Origin: Algorimicrobium hallyeonense
GTDB taxonomy: Bacteria; Bacteroidota; Bacteroidia; Flavobacteriales; Flavobacteriaceae
Assembly: GCF_042657385.1 (NCBI RefSeq)
Contig: NZ_JBHSLA010000001.1
Coordinates: forward strand, 1,129,963 to 1,193,962
Direction of reading: 5' to 3'
DNA length: 64,000 nucleotides
A program made the translations under genes and the position numbers. Positions 28,507-37,432 of this stretch are shown here, piece by piece. The notes beneath the pieces are model-generated. The model searched no databases. It was not told the origin of the DNA and was given only the letters and a program-made list of their open reading frames with translations. Positions within the stretch are counted from its first letter, which is position 1; each line of letters starts with the position of its first letter.

Positions 28507-28946
28507 GTAAAGCATTAACTTATTTAACCATTGGAGTTTTAGCTACACTGTTAGTTTTAATCCGTGTATTTGAGCAACAGTTGTTTTATGATCCGTTTTT
28601 AGCATTTTTTCAAAACGATTATCTTTATATTGATTCACCAAGACGTGAAGTGTTTAAGCTCACCGCTTTTACCAGTTTGCGTTTTCTATTGAATACGGTT
28701 CTGTCTCTAGGTATTTTATTTGCCATTTTTAAAGATGTCAGCGTGCTTAAATTTTCGTTATTAATTTATGGTGCTGCTTATCTGATTCTTATTTTATTGT
28801 TTTTGTATTTTGTAATCAATCCGAAACAAGAGGATTATTATTTGTTTTTTAATACGCGACGCTTTTTAATTCAGCCACTTATTCTTTTACTTCTTATTCC
28901 GGCTTTTTTCTATCATAAGAAGAATACCGGCATTAATCAAGCTTAA
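28503..28946 (+). CDS. Exosortase F system-associated membrane protein
   Basis: A 147-residue protein with about four membrane helices. The pattern RVFEQQLFYDPFLAFF early and FNTRRFLIQPLILLLLIP late matches the XrtF-associated family that always follows xrtF in Flavobacteriaceae. Function unknown; the fixed pairing and the 4-base overlap suggest it works with XrtF in the inner membrane. Confidence 0.85.
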   Translation: MSKALTYLTIGVLATLLVLIRVFEQQLFYDPFLAFFQNDYLYIDSPRREVFKLTAFTSLRFLLNTVLSLGILFAIFKDVSVLKFSLLIYGAAYLILILLFLYFVINPKQEDYYLFFNTRRFLIQPLILLLLIPAFFYHKKNTGINQA

Positions 28947-28973
28947 AAATTATTTTATCAAACACATTTATTG

Positions 28974-28981
28974 TAAATTTG
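28974..28981 (+). promoter_or_regulatory. Probable -7 element for the metal-handling group
   Basis: TAAATTTG matches TAnnTTTG. It sits only 16 bases before the ATG of the HYC_CC_PP gene, so the leader would be very short. Confidence 0.4.
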
Positions 28982-28996
28982 CAGCACAATTACGGT

Positions 28997-29398
28997 ATGA
29001 TAAAAACCTTTATATATAAAACATTTTCTGCTAGCATGGCTTTGTTAGTCTTATTTTCAACGGTATCTTTTACTGTTGAAAAGCATTTTTGTGGTGATGT
29101 TTTAATTGATGCAGCCGTTTTTGATACCGCTGAAAAATGCACATCAGACAGTTATGAGCTAAAAGCTGCTATGGATTGCTGTAAAGACACGATTGGTGTT
29201 ATAAAAGGTCAAGATGAATTAAGCGTAAAAACGTTCAATGACCTCGATTTTGATCAGCAGTTATTTATAGCGACTTATGCGCATACTTACTTAAATTTAT
29301 TTGAAGGTTTACCACAATTGGTTATTCCTCATGAAAACTATTCTCCTCCCAACTTGATTTTCGATATTCAGATTCTGGATCAAGTTTTCATCATTTGA
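28997..29398 (+). CDS. HYC_CC_PP family protein
   Basis: A 133-residue exported or anchored protein; the ATG at 28997 gives a signal-like N-terminus (MIKTFIYKTFSASMALLVLF). The three family marks are present: H30-F-C32, C61-C62 and P117-P118. The family is found in Bacteroidota beside heavy-metal genes, and its function is unknown. Here it precedes an HMA protein, a TonB receptor and a secreted HMA protein, which suggests periplasmic handling of a thiophilic metal such as copper. Confidence 0.82.
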   Translation: MIKTFIYKTFSASMALLVLFSTVSFTVEKHFCGDVLIDAAVFDTAEKCTSDSYELKAAMDCCKDTIGVIKGQDELSVKTFNDLDFDQQLFIATYAHTYLNLFEGLPQLVIPHENYSPPNLIFDIQILDQVFII

Positions 29399-29522
29399 TT
29401 ATTTAACGATTTTTATTTTGTGAGTTTTTCCTCATAAAAACCCTATTCGTTTTGTGTTTCAGTGGCTTCATTGATTAACAAAACAACTTATAAATACGTT
29501 AAATTTTAATTCGATATTAATA

Positions 29523-29732
29523 ATGATACATACATATACCATTTCAGGGATGACCTGCAATGGCTGTAAAAATTTAGTGGAAGATGCGCTAATAAAGCTG
29601 GATGCCATTCAAGATGTTCAAGTCCATATAGAAGCTTCAGAAGCAAGCATGACATTGAAAAAAGAGATAGGCTTGTCCACATTACAAGAGGCACTTCCGA
29701 AACAGTTCACCATCAAACCAAATCTTTCTTAA
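29523..29732 (+). CDS. Heavy-metal-associated (HMA) domain protein
   Basis: A 69-residue single HMA domain with the metal site MTCNGC (C12, C15). This is the size of Atx1/CopZ-type chaperones that pass Cu(I) or a similar ion to partners. No signal peptide, so it is cytoplasmic. Its stop is one base before the ATG of the TonB receptor, which argues strongly for one transcript. Confidence 0.88.
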   Translation: MIHTYTISGMTCNGCKNLVEDALIKLDAIQDVQVHIEASEASMTLKKEIGLSTLQEALPKQFTIKPNLS

Positions 29733-29733
29733 A

Positions 29734-31971
29734 ATGAAAAATATATTATTTATTTTAGGCTTTATGCCATTTTTGGTTATGTCTCAAGTTAACTTGAAAG
29801 GTGTAATATTAGAAGCCAATCAAGATCAAAAAGAAATGCCTGTGGCAGGTGCCAATGTTTATTGGTTAAACACTGCTGTTGGTGCTGTTACGGATTTTGA
29901 CGGGAATTTTACCATTCCTTATCAATCTGATTATGAAAAATTAGTCGTCAGTTTTGTAGGTTATAAAACGGATACAATTTCTGTTCATTCTGTCAAGCCT
30001 ATAAAGCATTTATTAGAACCAACAAGTGCATTGGATGAGGTTGTCGTAACCTCCAGAAATCAAGCTACAGCAAAATCATATTTACAATCCCAAAATATTA
30101 TGGTGGTAAGTAGTGATGAATTATTAAAAGCAGCTTGTTGTAATTTGGCAGAAAGCTTTGAAACCAATCCATCAATTGATGTAAATTTTGCGGATGCCGT
30201 TTCGGGAACACGACAAATAAAAATGTTAGGATTAACCACGCCTTATATTTTGATTGCTACAGAAAACATTCCGTCTATTCGCGGTGCATCTCAAGCTTAC
30301 GGATTAAGTTTTATTCCAGGTACTTGGGTAGAAAGTATTCAAATTGGTAAAGGCGCCGGAAGTGTGGTTAATGGCTTTGAAAGCATTGCAGGGCAAATAA
30401 ATGCCGAACTAGTAAAACCTTCAACGGATAAAAAATTATTTGTCAATCTTTATGGTGGCAATAATGATCGCTTTGAATTAAATACTCATGTAAATACCAA
30501 AGTAAGTGAGAAATGGGCAACCGGTTTATATCTTCATGGCAGTACTCAAAACACGAAACATGATGTAAATGATGATAATTTTATGGATATGCCAACCTAC
30601 AATCAGATTAATGTAATGAACAGGTGGCAATACACCAACCCGGAAAAGGGTATTGTTAGCTTTATTAATTTGAAGTATTTAAACGATGGTAAGCAAACAG
30701 GAGAAGTCAATTTTAATCCAGACACAGACAAAGGAACTACGAATGCTTGGGGAAGTGAAATTGATACCGAACGTTATGAGGTGTCTGCAAAGTTGGGTTA
30801 TGTAAACCCGAACATTCCGTATCAAAGTATTGGTGTTCAAACGGCTTTTAGTCGGCATGAACAGGATTCTTATTTTGGGCTGAATGTTTATGATATTGTT
30901 CAAAACAGTTTATATGCCAATGCCATGTACAATACCTTAATTGGTGATACACGTCATAAAGTAAAAACAGGTTTAAGTTTTACTTATGATCATTATGATG
31001 AGTTGGTAAATACCCAAGATTACGAACGAACGGAATCATCTGTAGGTGCATTTTTTGAGTATAATTATGATAATTTAGAGAACTTAAACCTAACGGCCGG
31101 TGTTCGTGTAGATCAGCATAATTTACTCGGATTTTTTGTAACGCCAAGATTGCATTTGCGATATACACCTTGGGAAAAGTCTGCATTTAGAGCATCCGTT
31201 GGTCGTGGAAAACGTAGTGCGAATATCTTTACAGAAAATCAACAAATATTTGCAACATCAAGAACAATTAATATTGTTAATTCTGGAGGTGCTGTTTATG
31301 GGCTAGACCCAGAAATTGCTTGGAATTACGGCGTTTCATTCCTGCAAGGGTTTAATTTGTTTGGTAGAAAAGGTGATGTGACGTTTGATTATTACCGCAC
31401 CGATTTTCAAAATCAAATTGTCGTAGATTATGAAAACCCACAAGCAGTCAGTTTTTATAATTTGGAAGGTGATAGTTATGCCAATAGTTTTCAAGCAGAA
31501 GTAAATTATACTATATTTAATCGTTTTGATTTACGTTTGGCTTACAAGTATTACGATGTTAAAACCCAATACCAATCCGGTAAATTGGATAAGCCATTAA
31601 CGCCAAAACACCGTTTCTTTGCCAACGCTGGATATGAAACGCATCAAACCGATTCTGGTGGTCATTGGAAATTTGATGCCACATATAATTGGTTAAGTAA
31701 GCAACGTTTTTCGTCCACGCAAACAAATCCGTTAGCGTATCAATTGCCAAAGTATACACCAACGGTTGGAACTTTAAATTTGCAGGTCACTAAAGTATTT
31801 TCTCCGAAATTTGAAGTATATTTAGGAGGCGAAAACGTCACCAATGTGCGTCAAGATAATCCAATTGTAGCAGCCGATGATCCGTTTGGCGCTAATTTTG
31901 ATACCACATTTGTATATGGACCCGTATTTGGTAGTATGTATTATGCCGGATTGCGATTTAAAATTAATTAA
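29734..31971 (+). CDS. TonB-dependent receptor with carboxypeptidase-regulatory-like domain, probably for a metal
   Basis: A 745-residue outer-membrane receptor. A signal peptide (1-18) is followed by a CarboxypepD-reg-like domain (about 20-95; VAGANVYWLNTAVGAVTDFDGNFT), a plug domain (about 100-225) and a barrel that ends in an aromatic-rich strand (YYAGLRFKIN). The plug begins with LLKAACCNLAESF, where C135-C136 are a vicinal pair that recurs in Bacteroidota receptors found near HMA genes. With the flanking HMA proteins this points to a metal or metal complex as cargo; identity is inferred. Confidence 0.88.
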   Translation: MKNILFILGFMPFLVMSQVNLKGVILEANQDQKEMPVAGANVYWLNTAVGAVTDFDGNFTIPYQSDYEKLVVSFVGYKTDTISVHSVKPIKHLLEPTSALDEVVVTSRNQATAKSYLQSQNIMVVSSDELLKAACCNLAESFETNPSIDVNFADAVSGTRQIKMLGLTTPYILIATENIPSIRGASQAYGLSFIPGTWVESIQIGKGAGSVVNGFESIAGQINAELVKPSTDKKLFVNLYGGNNDRFELNTHVNTKVSEKWATGLYLHGSTQNTKHDVNDDNFMDMPTYNQINVMNRWQYTNPEKGIVSFINLKYLNDGKQTGEVNFNPDTDKGTTNAWGSEIDTERYEVSAKLGYVNPNIPYQSIGVQTAFSRHEQDSYFGLNVYDIVQNSLYANAMYNTLIGDTRHKVKTGLSFTYDHYDELVNTQDYERTESSVGAFFEYNYDNLENLNLTAGVRVDQHNLLGFFVTPRLHLRYTPWEKSAFRASVGRGKRSANIFTENQQIFATSRTINIVNSGGAVYGLDPEIAWNYGVSFLQGFNLFGRKGDVTFDYYRTDFQNQIVVDYENPQAVSFYNLEGDSYANSFQAEVNYTIFNRFDLRLAYKYYDVKTQYQSGKLDKPLTPKHRFFANAGYETHQTDSGGHWKFDATYNWLSKQRFSSTQTNPLAYQLPKYTPTVGTLNLQVTKVFSPKFEVYLGGENVTNVRQDNPIVAADDPFGANFDTTFVYGPVFGSMYYAGLRFKIN

Positions 31972-32027
31972 AACTAAAAATAATAATCAGATTTCTGTTT
32001 TTACAGAATTCATAAAAGAAAAACAAC

Positions 32028-32399
32028 ATGAAAAAATTAGGAATATTAATAGTCATGCTTTTTGGTTTAACAGCCTTTTCACAAGATAAGAACGCCAGAG
32101 CTTCTATAGAAGTAGATGGTGTTTGTAATATGTGTAAAGAACGCATTGAGAAAGCATGTATTAGAACAAAAGGTGTAAAATCGGCTGTATGGAATGTAGA
32201 GACTCATGAGTTAAAGCTGATTTTTGATGAACGTAAAACCGATTTAAAAACCATTAATCAAAGTATTGCCGATATTGGTCACGATACCAAAGAAATCAAA
32301 GCAAGCGATGATGCTTATAATAGCTTACATGCCTGTTGCTTATATAGAGATGAAGCAGTACAAGATAATCATAAAGATGATTATATGATTGTAAATTAA
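32028..32399 (+). CDS. Secreted HMA-domain protein
   Basis: A 123-residue protein with a signal peptide (MKKLGILIVMLFGLTAFSQ) and an HMA domain whose site is GVCNMC (C33, C36). A second Cys pair (HACC) lies in the C-terminal extension. It would bind metal in the periplasm, downstream of the receptor encoded 57 bases before it. A strong terminator follows, ending the group that began at 28997. Confidence 0.85.
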   Translation: MKKLGILIVMLFGLTAFSQDKNARASIEVDGVCNMCKERIEKACIRTKGVKSAVWNVETHELKLIFDERKTDLKTINQSIADIGHDTKEIKASDDAYNSLHACCLYRDEAVQDNHKDDYMIVN

Positions 32400-32400
32400 T

Positions 32401-32437
32401 AAGAAAGCCCAAACGGATTGTTTGGGCTTTCTTTATG
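32401..32437 (+). terminator. Terminator ending the metal-handling group
   Basis: AAGAAAGCCCAAAC pairs with GTTTGGGCTTTCTT across a 5-base loop: a 14-bp perfect stem immediately after the stop of the secreted HMA gene. Confidence 0.88.
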
Positions 32438-32491
32438 TTGGGAGTTTCCATTAAAATGATTAACTTACTATATCATTAAAAAAGAAGAACC

Positions 32492-32698
32492 ATGTCAAGA
32501 AAACTAATCCTATCCAGTAATTCTCAAGTGCAAGTTTCAGGTGTAAAAAATGCCTTGGACGAAGCCCAAATTGCGTATTTTGAAATTAATAAATCTGATT
32601 CTTCCTATCCGGGAATTTTAGGTCAAATTGAAATTCATGTTCATGATGCTGATGAAGCCGAAGCTTTATTAGTAATTAAGGATTTGGTAAACAATTAA
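32492..32698 (+). CDS. DUF2007-type putative signal-transducing protein
   Basis: A 68-residue protein with the DUF2007 pattern: SNSQVQVSGVKNALDEAQI, then GQIEIHVHDADEAEALLVI. The fold is ferredoxin-like and related to PII-type folds; no function is established. It is bounded by a terminator upstream and a convergent gene downstream, so it is probably a single-gene unit. Confidence 0.75.
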   Translation: MSRKLILSSNSQVQVSGVKNALDEAQIAYFEINKSDSSYPGILGQIEIHVHDADEAEALLVIKDLVNN

Positions 32699-32716
32699 CC
32701 GTTTCTCCTTTTCCTT

Positions 32717-35074
32717 TTATTTTAATTTAATAGTTTCTACTTTCGAAATTAAACTACCATCTTCACACATACCTTCAATATATAGGTCTATTTCATTGTA
32801 GAAATAGTTCGGGATATTGAATACAAATTCGCCATTCTGATTGGGTGTCACATTCGGAATCCAATTTAAAACGCCCATTTTTGAAAATGCATCACGTTTG
32901 GTTGTGTTGTACATTGGCGCATAGTAGCTTTTAGGCATAGAGTAGCCTATTTTAATGGCATTGCTGCTAAATTTGCCTTTCGGATTGCTTTTGGATCTGC
33001 CGCCATCTTTAGTGAAAATGTTTATGGTGCCTCCAGCGCCATCAATACCATAACCTGTTTTTGCGACAAATAATTTTTCGACTTCTGCAACCGTTAAATA
33101 TTGTATAAGTTCTAATTGATCTGAAACAATAATACCGTCCAAGTATACATTTGGGCTTAATCTACCTTGTAAGTTAGAGCTTCGCCTGGAAAGTAGTTTT
33201 ATGGTAGATTGTCCAGATTCTATTACATCAAAACCATTACTTCGTATAACATCTAGAATCCGTGTTGAAAAGTTATAAACGTTCTTTAAATCTACAGAAC
33301 GATTATTAACCCCTCCATTAATCATGAATTTTTCTTGTCTCGATTCTTTCTTAATTTTAAACATTATGGTGTCCAATTGGGTAATCGTATCGTCATAAAT
33401 AAAACTATCACTATTTAAAATAATACTAACCGGTTTTTTAATGATGTTTTTGGTGTCAAGCGAATCATTTTCAAAGGTAGGGTACACATTATAATATACT
33501 CTAGGGGTTACTAATTTCCCGCGTTTATTCTTCGCACTCAAGGAAACTACCGAACTATCCATTAATGATAAATGTTCAAAACTGAAATAGGAGTCTTTAA
33601 CTTCAGTAGATATCATTAATTCATTGTTAGCTGAAAAAAGTACGATTTCTTTATACTCATCAGCATTTGTTTCATTGATTTTTCCTTGTATTTGAAAGCC
33701 AGCTTCAAAATTATATTTTGCAATTTGTGGTACATGAAAGATGTTATTCCATTCATAACGACTCCAGCCTTGTGTAAGCAGCAATAAATCTAAATTATAA
33801 TTGGTTTTTCGCTCGTTATCTTTAAAATATGCTTGTGGATTATCGACTGAACCTTTAATATATGGTTGTAATAGAAATGCTGAAGTAATGGTATTGCTAT
33901 TGTTGTAAGCTTCTGTTGAAGCTGGTAAAACAGAAACACTCATGTATTTTTTTAATGTATTTTTTTTATTCGAAACCAATCTGATTTGCGTAGAATCATA
34001 TCCAACCTTTTTTCCTAAAAATGACACATCATGAATTAAATTTTCAGTTTTATGAAACACCAAGCGCTCTAAAACAGGTTGGTTTTTTTCATTAAAAACA
34101 GTTAGAATATTCATGCCACTATACAAATCTGTTTTCGGAATTGCTATAGTATATTCAAAGGTGTTAGCTTCAAATTTGATGTCTATTTTTTTAAGAAGCC
34201 CATCTCTATGAATCAATAAGTAGTGCGGTTTTTCCAATAAATATGGTAAGGTGCGCTTATTGGTTTTTACACTAACAAATAAGGTGTTTTGGTTAAGCGT
34301 ATTTACAGATAGTGACAAACCTGTAACATCTGCTTTTTGCATATTTTGATTAATATTAGAACCGTTTTCTAATGTAGCTTCAACCGTATAGGTTTCATTT
34401 TCTGAAACTAACATACTAAATTTTCCTATACCAAAGTCGTTACTCTTAAAGGTTGAAATGGTATTCCCCTTGCTATCTCGTACTTTTCCGGATGTTATAA
34501 TTAAAGGGTCTCCGTTAATATCTGTCCCTTTAAAACCAATACTGTTATTTGTGTTTTGAAGTAAATGTCCCCCTTCAGGTAATAATTGGAAATCGTATTT
34601 TTGCTCGCTTTCAGTTGGGTTTTCAGAATTTGAATCACTACCTATAATTTCAAATTGATGAAGACTGTAATGAGGTTCATTAAAGTTTTTCATCCAATTG
34701 GTTGTCACCTTTAAAAAATAGATGCCAGGAAAATAATTATCTTTTAAGTTGAAGTTTCCATGCGTTATACCATTTTCAGCATAGAACATTTTTTTTTCAA
34801 TTAAAATGCCATCAGCATCATAAACGCTAGCATGCACATTACTCGTTGTTAAATAGGGCTTTTGTGTTTGTGTATTATAAATGTACGTTTTAAACCAAAG
34901 CTCTTCTGAATTTGAATACTTCGATTTATTAACCTGTGTATAAATAGTTTCAGGTTGGAGTTTGTAGTAATCCAGATATTTGTTTTCAACGAAATTAAAC
35001 TCTGGGTTTTGTGCAATGCCATAAGTTGAACAAAGCACAAATAGTAAGAAAGCTACTATATTTTTAATCATCAT
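32717..35074 (-). CDS. MG2-type/TonB plug-like surface protein without a barrel
   Basis: A 785-residue exported protein. It has a signal peptide (MMIKNIVAFLLFVLCSTYGIAQ) and then macroglobulin MG2-like beta domains (YTQVNKSKYSNSEELWFKTYI; then GIYFLKVTTNW). A region at about 610-690 reads like a receptor plug (NVYLDGIIVSD, then GAGGTINIFTKDG). It then ends after a short beta-rich tail instead of a 22-strand barrel. Similar proteins are common in Bacteroidota, often annotated as TonB-dependent receptor-like; no function is settled. It stands alone between two terminator-bounded units. Confidence 0.7.
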   Translation of the reverse strand: MMIKNIVAFLLFVLCSTYGIAQNPEFNFVENKYLDYYKLQPETIYTQVNKSKYSNSEELWFKTYIYNTQTQKPYLTTSNVHASVYDADGILIEKKMFYAENGITHGNFNLKDNYFPGIYFLKVTTNWMKNFNEPHYSLHQFEIIGSDSNSENPTESEQKYDFQLLPEGGHLLQNTNNSIGFKGTDINGDPLIITSGKVRDSKGNTISTFKSNDFGIGKFSMLVSENETYTVEATLENGSNINQNMQKADVTGLSLSVNTLNQNTLFVSVKTNKRTLPYLLEKPHYLLIHRDGLLKKIDIKFEANTFEYTIAIPKTDLYSGMNILTVFNEKNQPVLERLVFHKTENLIHDVSFLGKKVGYDSTQIRLVSNKKNTLKKYMSVSVLPASTEAYNNSNTITSAFLLQPYIKGSVDNPQAYFKDNERKTNYNLDLLLLTQGWSRYEWNNIFHVPQIAKYNFEAGFQIQGKINETNADEYKEIVLFSANNELMISTEVKDSYFSFEHLSLMDSSVVSLSAKNKRGKLVTPRVYYNVYPTFENDSLDTKNIIKKPVSIILNSDSFIYDDTITQLDTIMFKIKKESRQEKFMINGGVNNRSVDLKNVYNFSTRILDVIRSNGFDVIESGQSTIKLLSRRSSNLQGRLSPNVYLDGIIVSDQLELIQYLTVAEVEKLFVAKTGYGIDGAGGTINIFTKDGGRSKSNPKGKFSSNAIKIGYSMPKSYYAPMYNTTKRDAFSKMGVLNWIPNVTPNQNGEFVFNIPNYFYNEIDLYIEGMCEDGSLISKVETIKLK

Positions 35075-35184
35075 TTTAGGTTAAAGTTATGAATGAGGCT
35101 TTTATGAGATTAAAAGTACTGTTTTTATTAATAATGAAAAAACGGTTTCCCGTCAATAATCCATTTTTTTCATGAATGGGAATA

Positions 35185-35216
35185 AAAAACGCCTCAATTT
35201 CTTGAGGCGTTTTTAA
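35185..35216 (-). terminator. Terminator after groEL
   Basis: AAAAACGCCTCAA pairs with TTGAGGCGTTTTT across a 4-base loop. It lies just beyond the groEL stop on the minus strand. Confidence 0.85.
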
Positions 35217-35245
35217 AATTATAATTTAAGTTATGAAGCTTTGGA

Positions 35246-36874
35246 CTACATCATGCCTGGCATTCCGCCACCGCCCATTGGCATAGCAGGTGCATCTTCT
35301 TTAATGTCAATTAAAGCACATTCAGTCGTTAAAATCATTCCTGCAACAGATGCTGCATTTTCTAATGCTACACGTGTTACTTTTTTAGGATCGATAATTC
35401 CAGCTTTTAGCATATCAACATAGGTTCCTGATTTAGCATCAAAACCAAAGTCTTTTTTACCTTCTAATACTTTAGCAATTACAACGCTTCCTTCGCCACC
35501 TGCATTTTCAACAATGGTTCTTAAAGGTGCTTCAATAGCACGTGCTACAATTTGGATACCTGTAACTTCGTCTAAATTTTCAGCTGTTAATTTTTGTAAT
35601 AAACCAATGGCTCTTACAAGTGCAACACCACCACCAGCAACAATACCTTCTTCAACGGCAGCTCTAGTTGCGTGAAGTGCATCATCAACACGGTCCTTTT
35701 TCTCTTTCATTTCCACTTCACTAGCCGCACCAACATAAAGTACAGCAACACCTCCAGCTAATTTAGCTAAACGTTCTTGAAGTTTTTCCTTATCATAATC
35801 GCTTGTTGTTGTTTCAATTTGCGCTTTGATTTGGTTTACACGGTTTTTAATGGCGCTAGCATCTCCAGAACCATTTACAATAGTGGTATTATCCTTATCA
35901 ATAGTTACTGTTTCAGCAGTTCCTAACATGCTTAAATCGGCGTTTTCTAATGAAAAACCACGCTCTTCAGAAATAACAACACCACCTGTAAGAATAGCAA
36001 TATCTTCTAACATGGCTTTACGTCTGTCTCCAAAACCAGGCGCCTTAACAGCAGCAATTTTAAGTCCACCACGTAGTTTATTTACAACTAATGTTGCAAG
36101 GGCTTGACCTTCTACATCTTCAGCGATAATTAATAATGGTCTTCCAGATTGGGCAACTGGTTCTAAAATTGGAAGTATTTCTTGTAAGTTTGAAATTTTC
36201 TTGTCAAATAATAAAATGTATGGATTTTCTAAATCAGCAACCATTTTATCAGAATCAGTAACAAAGTAAGGCGATAAATAACCTCTGTCAAATTGCATGC
36301 CTTCTACAACATCCACATAGGTTTCCATTCCTTTAGCTTCTTCAACGGTAATAACACCTTCTTTTCCAACTTTACTAAACGCTTTGGCAATTAAATCGCC
36401 AATTGTTTCATCGTTGTTCGCAGAAATAGAAGCAACTTGCTTTATTTTTTCAGAAGAATTCCCAACTTGTTTGGACTGCTTAGCAAGATCTGCAACAATA
36501 GTCTCAACAGCTTTGTCAATACCGCGTTTTAAATCCATTGGATTTGCACCTGCCGCTACGTTTCTTAAACCTTCTTTTACAATTGCCTGCGCCAATACGG
36601 TAGCTGTAGTTGTGCCATCACCAGCTAAATCGTTGGTTCTACTAGCAACTTCTTTTACCATTTGTGCGCCCATATTTTCAAGCTCATTTTCAAGCTCTAC
36701 TTCTTTAGCAACTGTTACACCATCTTTAGTTACTTGTGGTGCACCAAAACTTCTACTAATAATTACGTTACGACCTTTTGGTCCTAATGTTACTTTTACT
36801 GCATTTGCTAATGCATCCACACCACGTTTTAAACCGTCGCGTGCGTCAATATCAAATTTTATATCTTTTGCCAT
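35246..36874 (-). CDS. groL: Chaperonin GroEL (60 kDa)
   Basis: A 542-residue chaperonin, the usual length. GDGTTTATVLAQ is the nucleotide-binding motif and the C-terminus ends in the Gly-Met-rich tail (GGGGMPGMM). With GroES it forms the double-ring ATP-driven folding chamber of the cytoplasm. It lies 123 bases downstream of groES in one operon. Confidence 0.98.
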   Translation of the reverse strand: MAKDIKFDIDARDGLKRGVDALANAVKVTLGPKGRNVIISRSFGAPQVTKDGVTVAKEVELENELENMGAQMVKEVASRTNDLAGDGTTTATVLAQAIVKEGLRNVAAGANPMDLKRGIDKAVETIVADLAKQSKQVGNSSEKIKQVASISANNDETIGDLIAKAFSKVGKEGVITVEEAKGMETYVDVVEGMQFDRGYLSPYFVTDSDKMVADLENPYILLFDKKISNLQEILPILEPVAQSGRPLLIIAEDVEGQALATLVVNKLRGGLKIAAVKAPGFGDRRKAMLEDIAILTGGVVISEERGFSLENADLSMLGTAETVTIDKDNTTIVNGSGDASAIKNRVNQIKAQIETTTSDYDKEKLQERLAKLAGGVAVLYVGAASEVEMKEKKDRVDDALHATRAAVEEGIVAGGGVALVRAIGLLQKLTAENLDEVTGIQIVARAIEAPLRTIVENAGGEGSVVIAKVLEGKKDFGFDAKSGTYVDMLKAGIIDPKKVTRVALENAASVAGMILTTECALIDIKEDAPAMPMGGGGMPGMM

Positions 36875-36997
36875 AATGAATAATTTTATTTAAAATTTTA
36901 AACTTTAAAAAATCAGTAATCAGATTCCAAAAAGGAATTCAATTGTGTCAATTTTAAATGTTTATAATTTGTTTATTGGATGTTTGAATTTTTACGA

Positions 36998-37273
36998 TTA
37001 AACTATTGCTAGAATGTCGCTTTCGCGCATAATTAGATAATCTTTACCCTCTAATTTTAATTCCGTTCCTGCGTATTTGCCATAAAGAACAGTATCACCA
37101 ACCTTAACAGTCATAGGCTCGTCTTTAGTGCCTTTTCCTGCTGCCATTACTTTGCCTTGTTGTGGTTTTTCTTTTGCGTTATCTGGAATAATAATTCCTG
37201 ATGCTGTTTTCGTTTCAGCTGCTTCTGGTTCAATAAGAACACGGTCTGCTAATGGTTTAATTTTTAATGCCAT
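36998..37273 (-). CDS. groES: Co-chaperonin GroES (10 kDa)
   Basis: A 91-residue GroES. PLADRVLIEP at the start, the mobile loop (ETKTASGIIIPDNAKEKPQ) and the YGKYAGTELKLEGKDYLIM end are those of the family. It caps the GroEL ring. It is first in the groES-groEL operon, and the inverted repeat at 37305-37329 is 31 bases before its start, a plausible control site. Confidence 0.97.
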   Translation of the reverse strand: MALKIKPLADRVLIEPEAAETKTASGIIIPDNAKEKPQQGKVMAAGKGTKDEPMTVKVGDTVLYGKYAGTELKLEGKDYLIMRESDILAIV

Positions 37274-37304
37274 TTTTGTATGTTGTTTATTAATTATAAA
37301 ATTG

Positions 37305-37329
37305 TTTAGTACTTAAGGACTGTACTAAA
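37305..37329. promoter_or_regulatory. CIRCE-like inverted repeat upstream of groES
   Basis: TTTAGTAC and GTACTAAA form a perfect 8-bp inverted repeat separated by exactly 9 bases. CIRCE, the HrcA operator of groESL operons, has the same geometry (TTAGCACTC-N9-GAGTGCTAA) and shares the outer TTAG/CTAA letters. The inner bases differ, so this is a variant or an independent operator. Confidence 0.45.
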
Positions 37330-37382
37330 AATGTGCCAATAGCTATATACTGACAAAATTTCATTCATTCCCTTAAGGGTAC

Positions 37383-37420
37383 AAAAAAAGCCAACTGAAC
37401 AGTTGGCTTTTTTTATTTTT
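37383..37420 (-). terminator. Terminator after secG
   Basis: Seven A and GCCAACT pair with AGTTGGC and seven T across a GAAC loop. It closes the minus-strand run lptE-TPR-secG ahead of groES. Confidence 0.85.
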
Positions 37421-37432
37421 TTGTAACACGTT

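Noticed and set aside
36384..36893. A long ORF antisense to groEL (169 codons)
   Set aside because: It is the Ser/Ala/Thr-rich shadow that a conserved gene with biased codons throws on the opposite strand.
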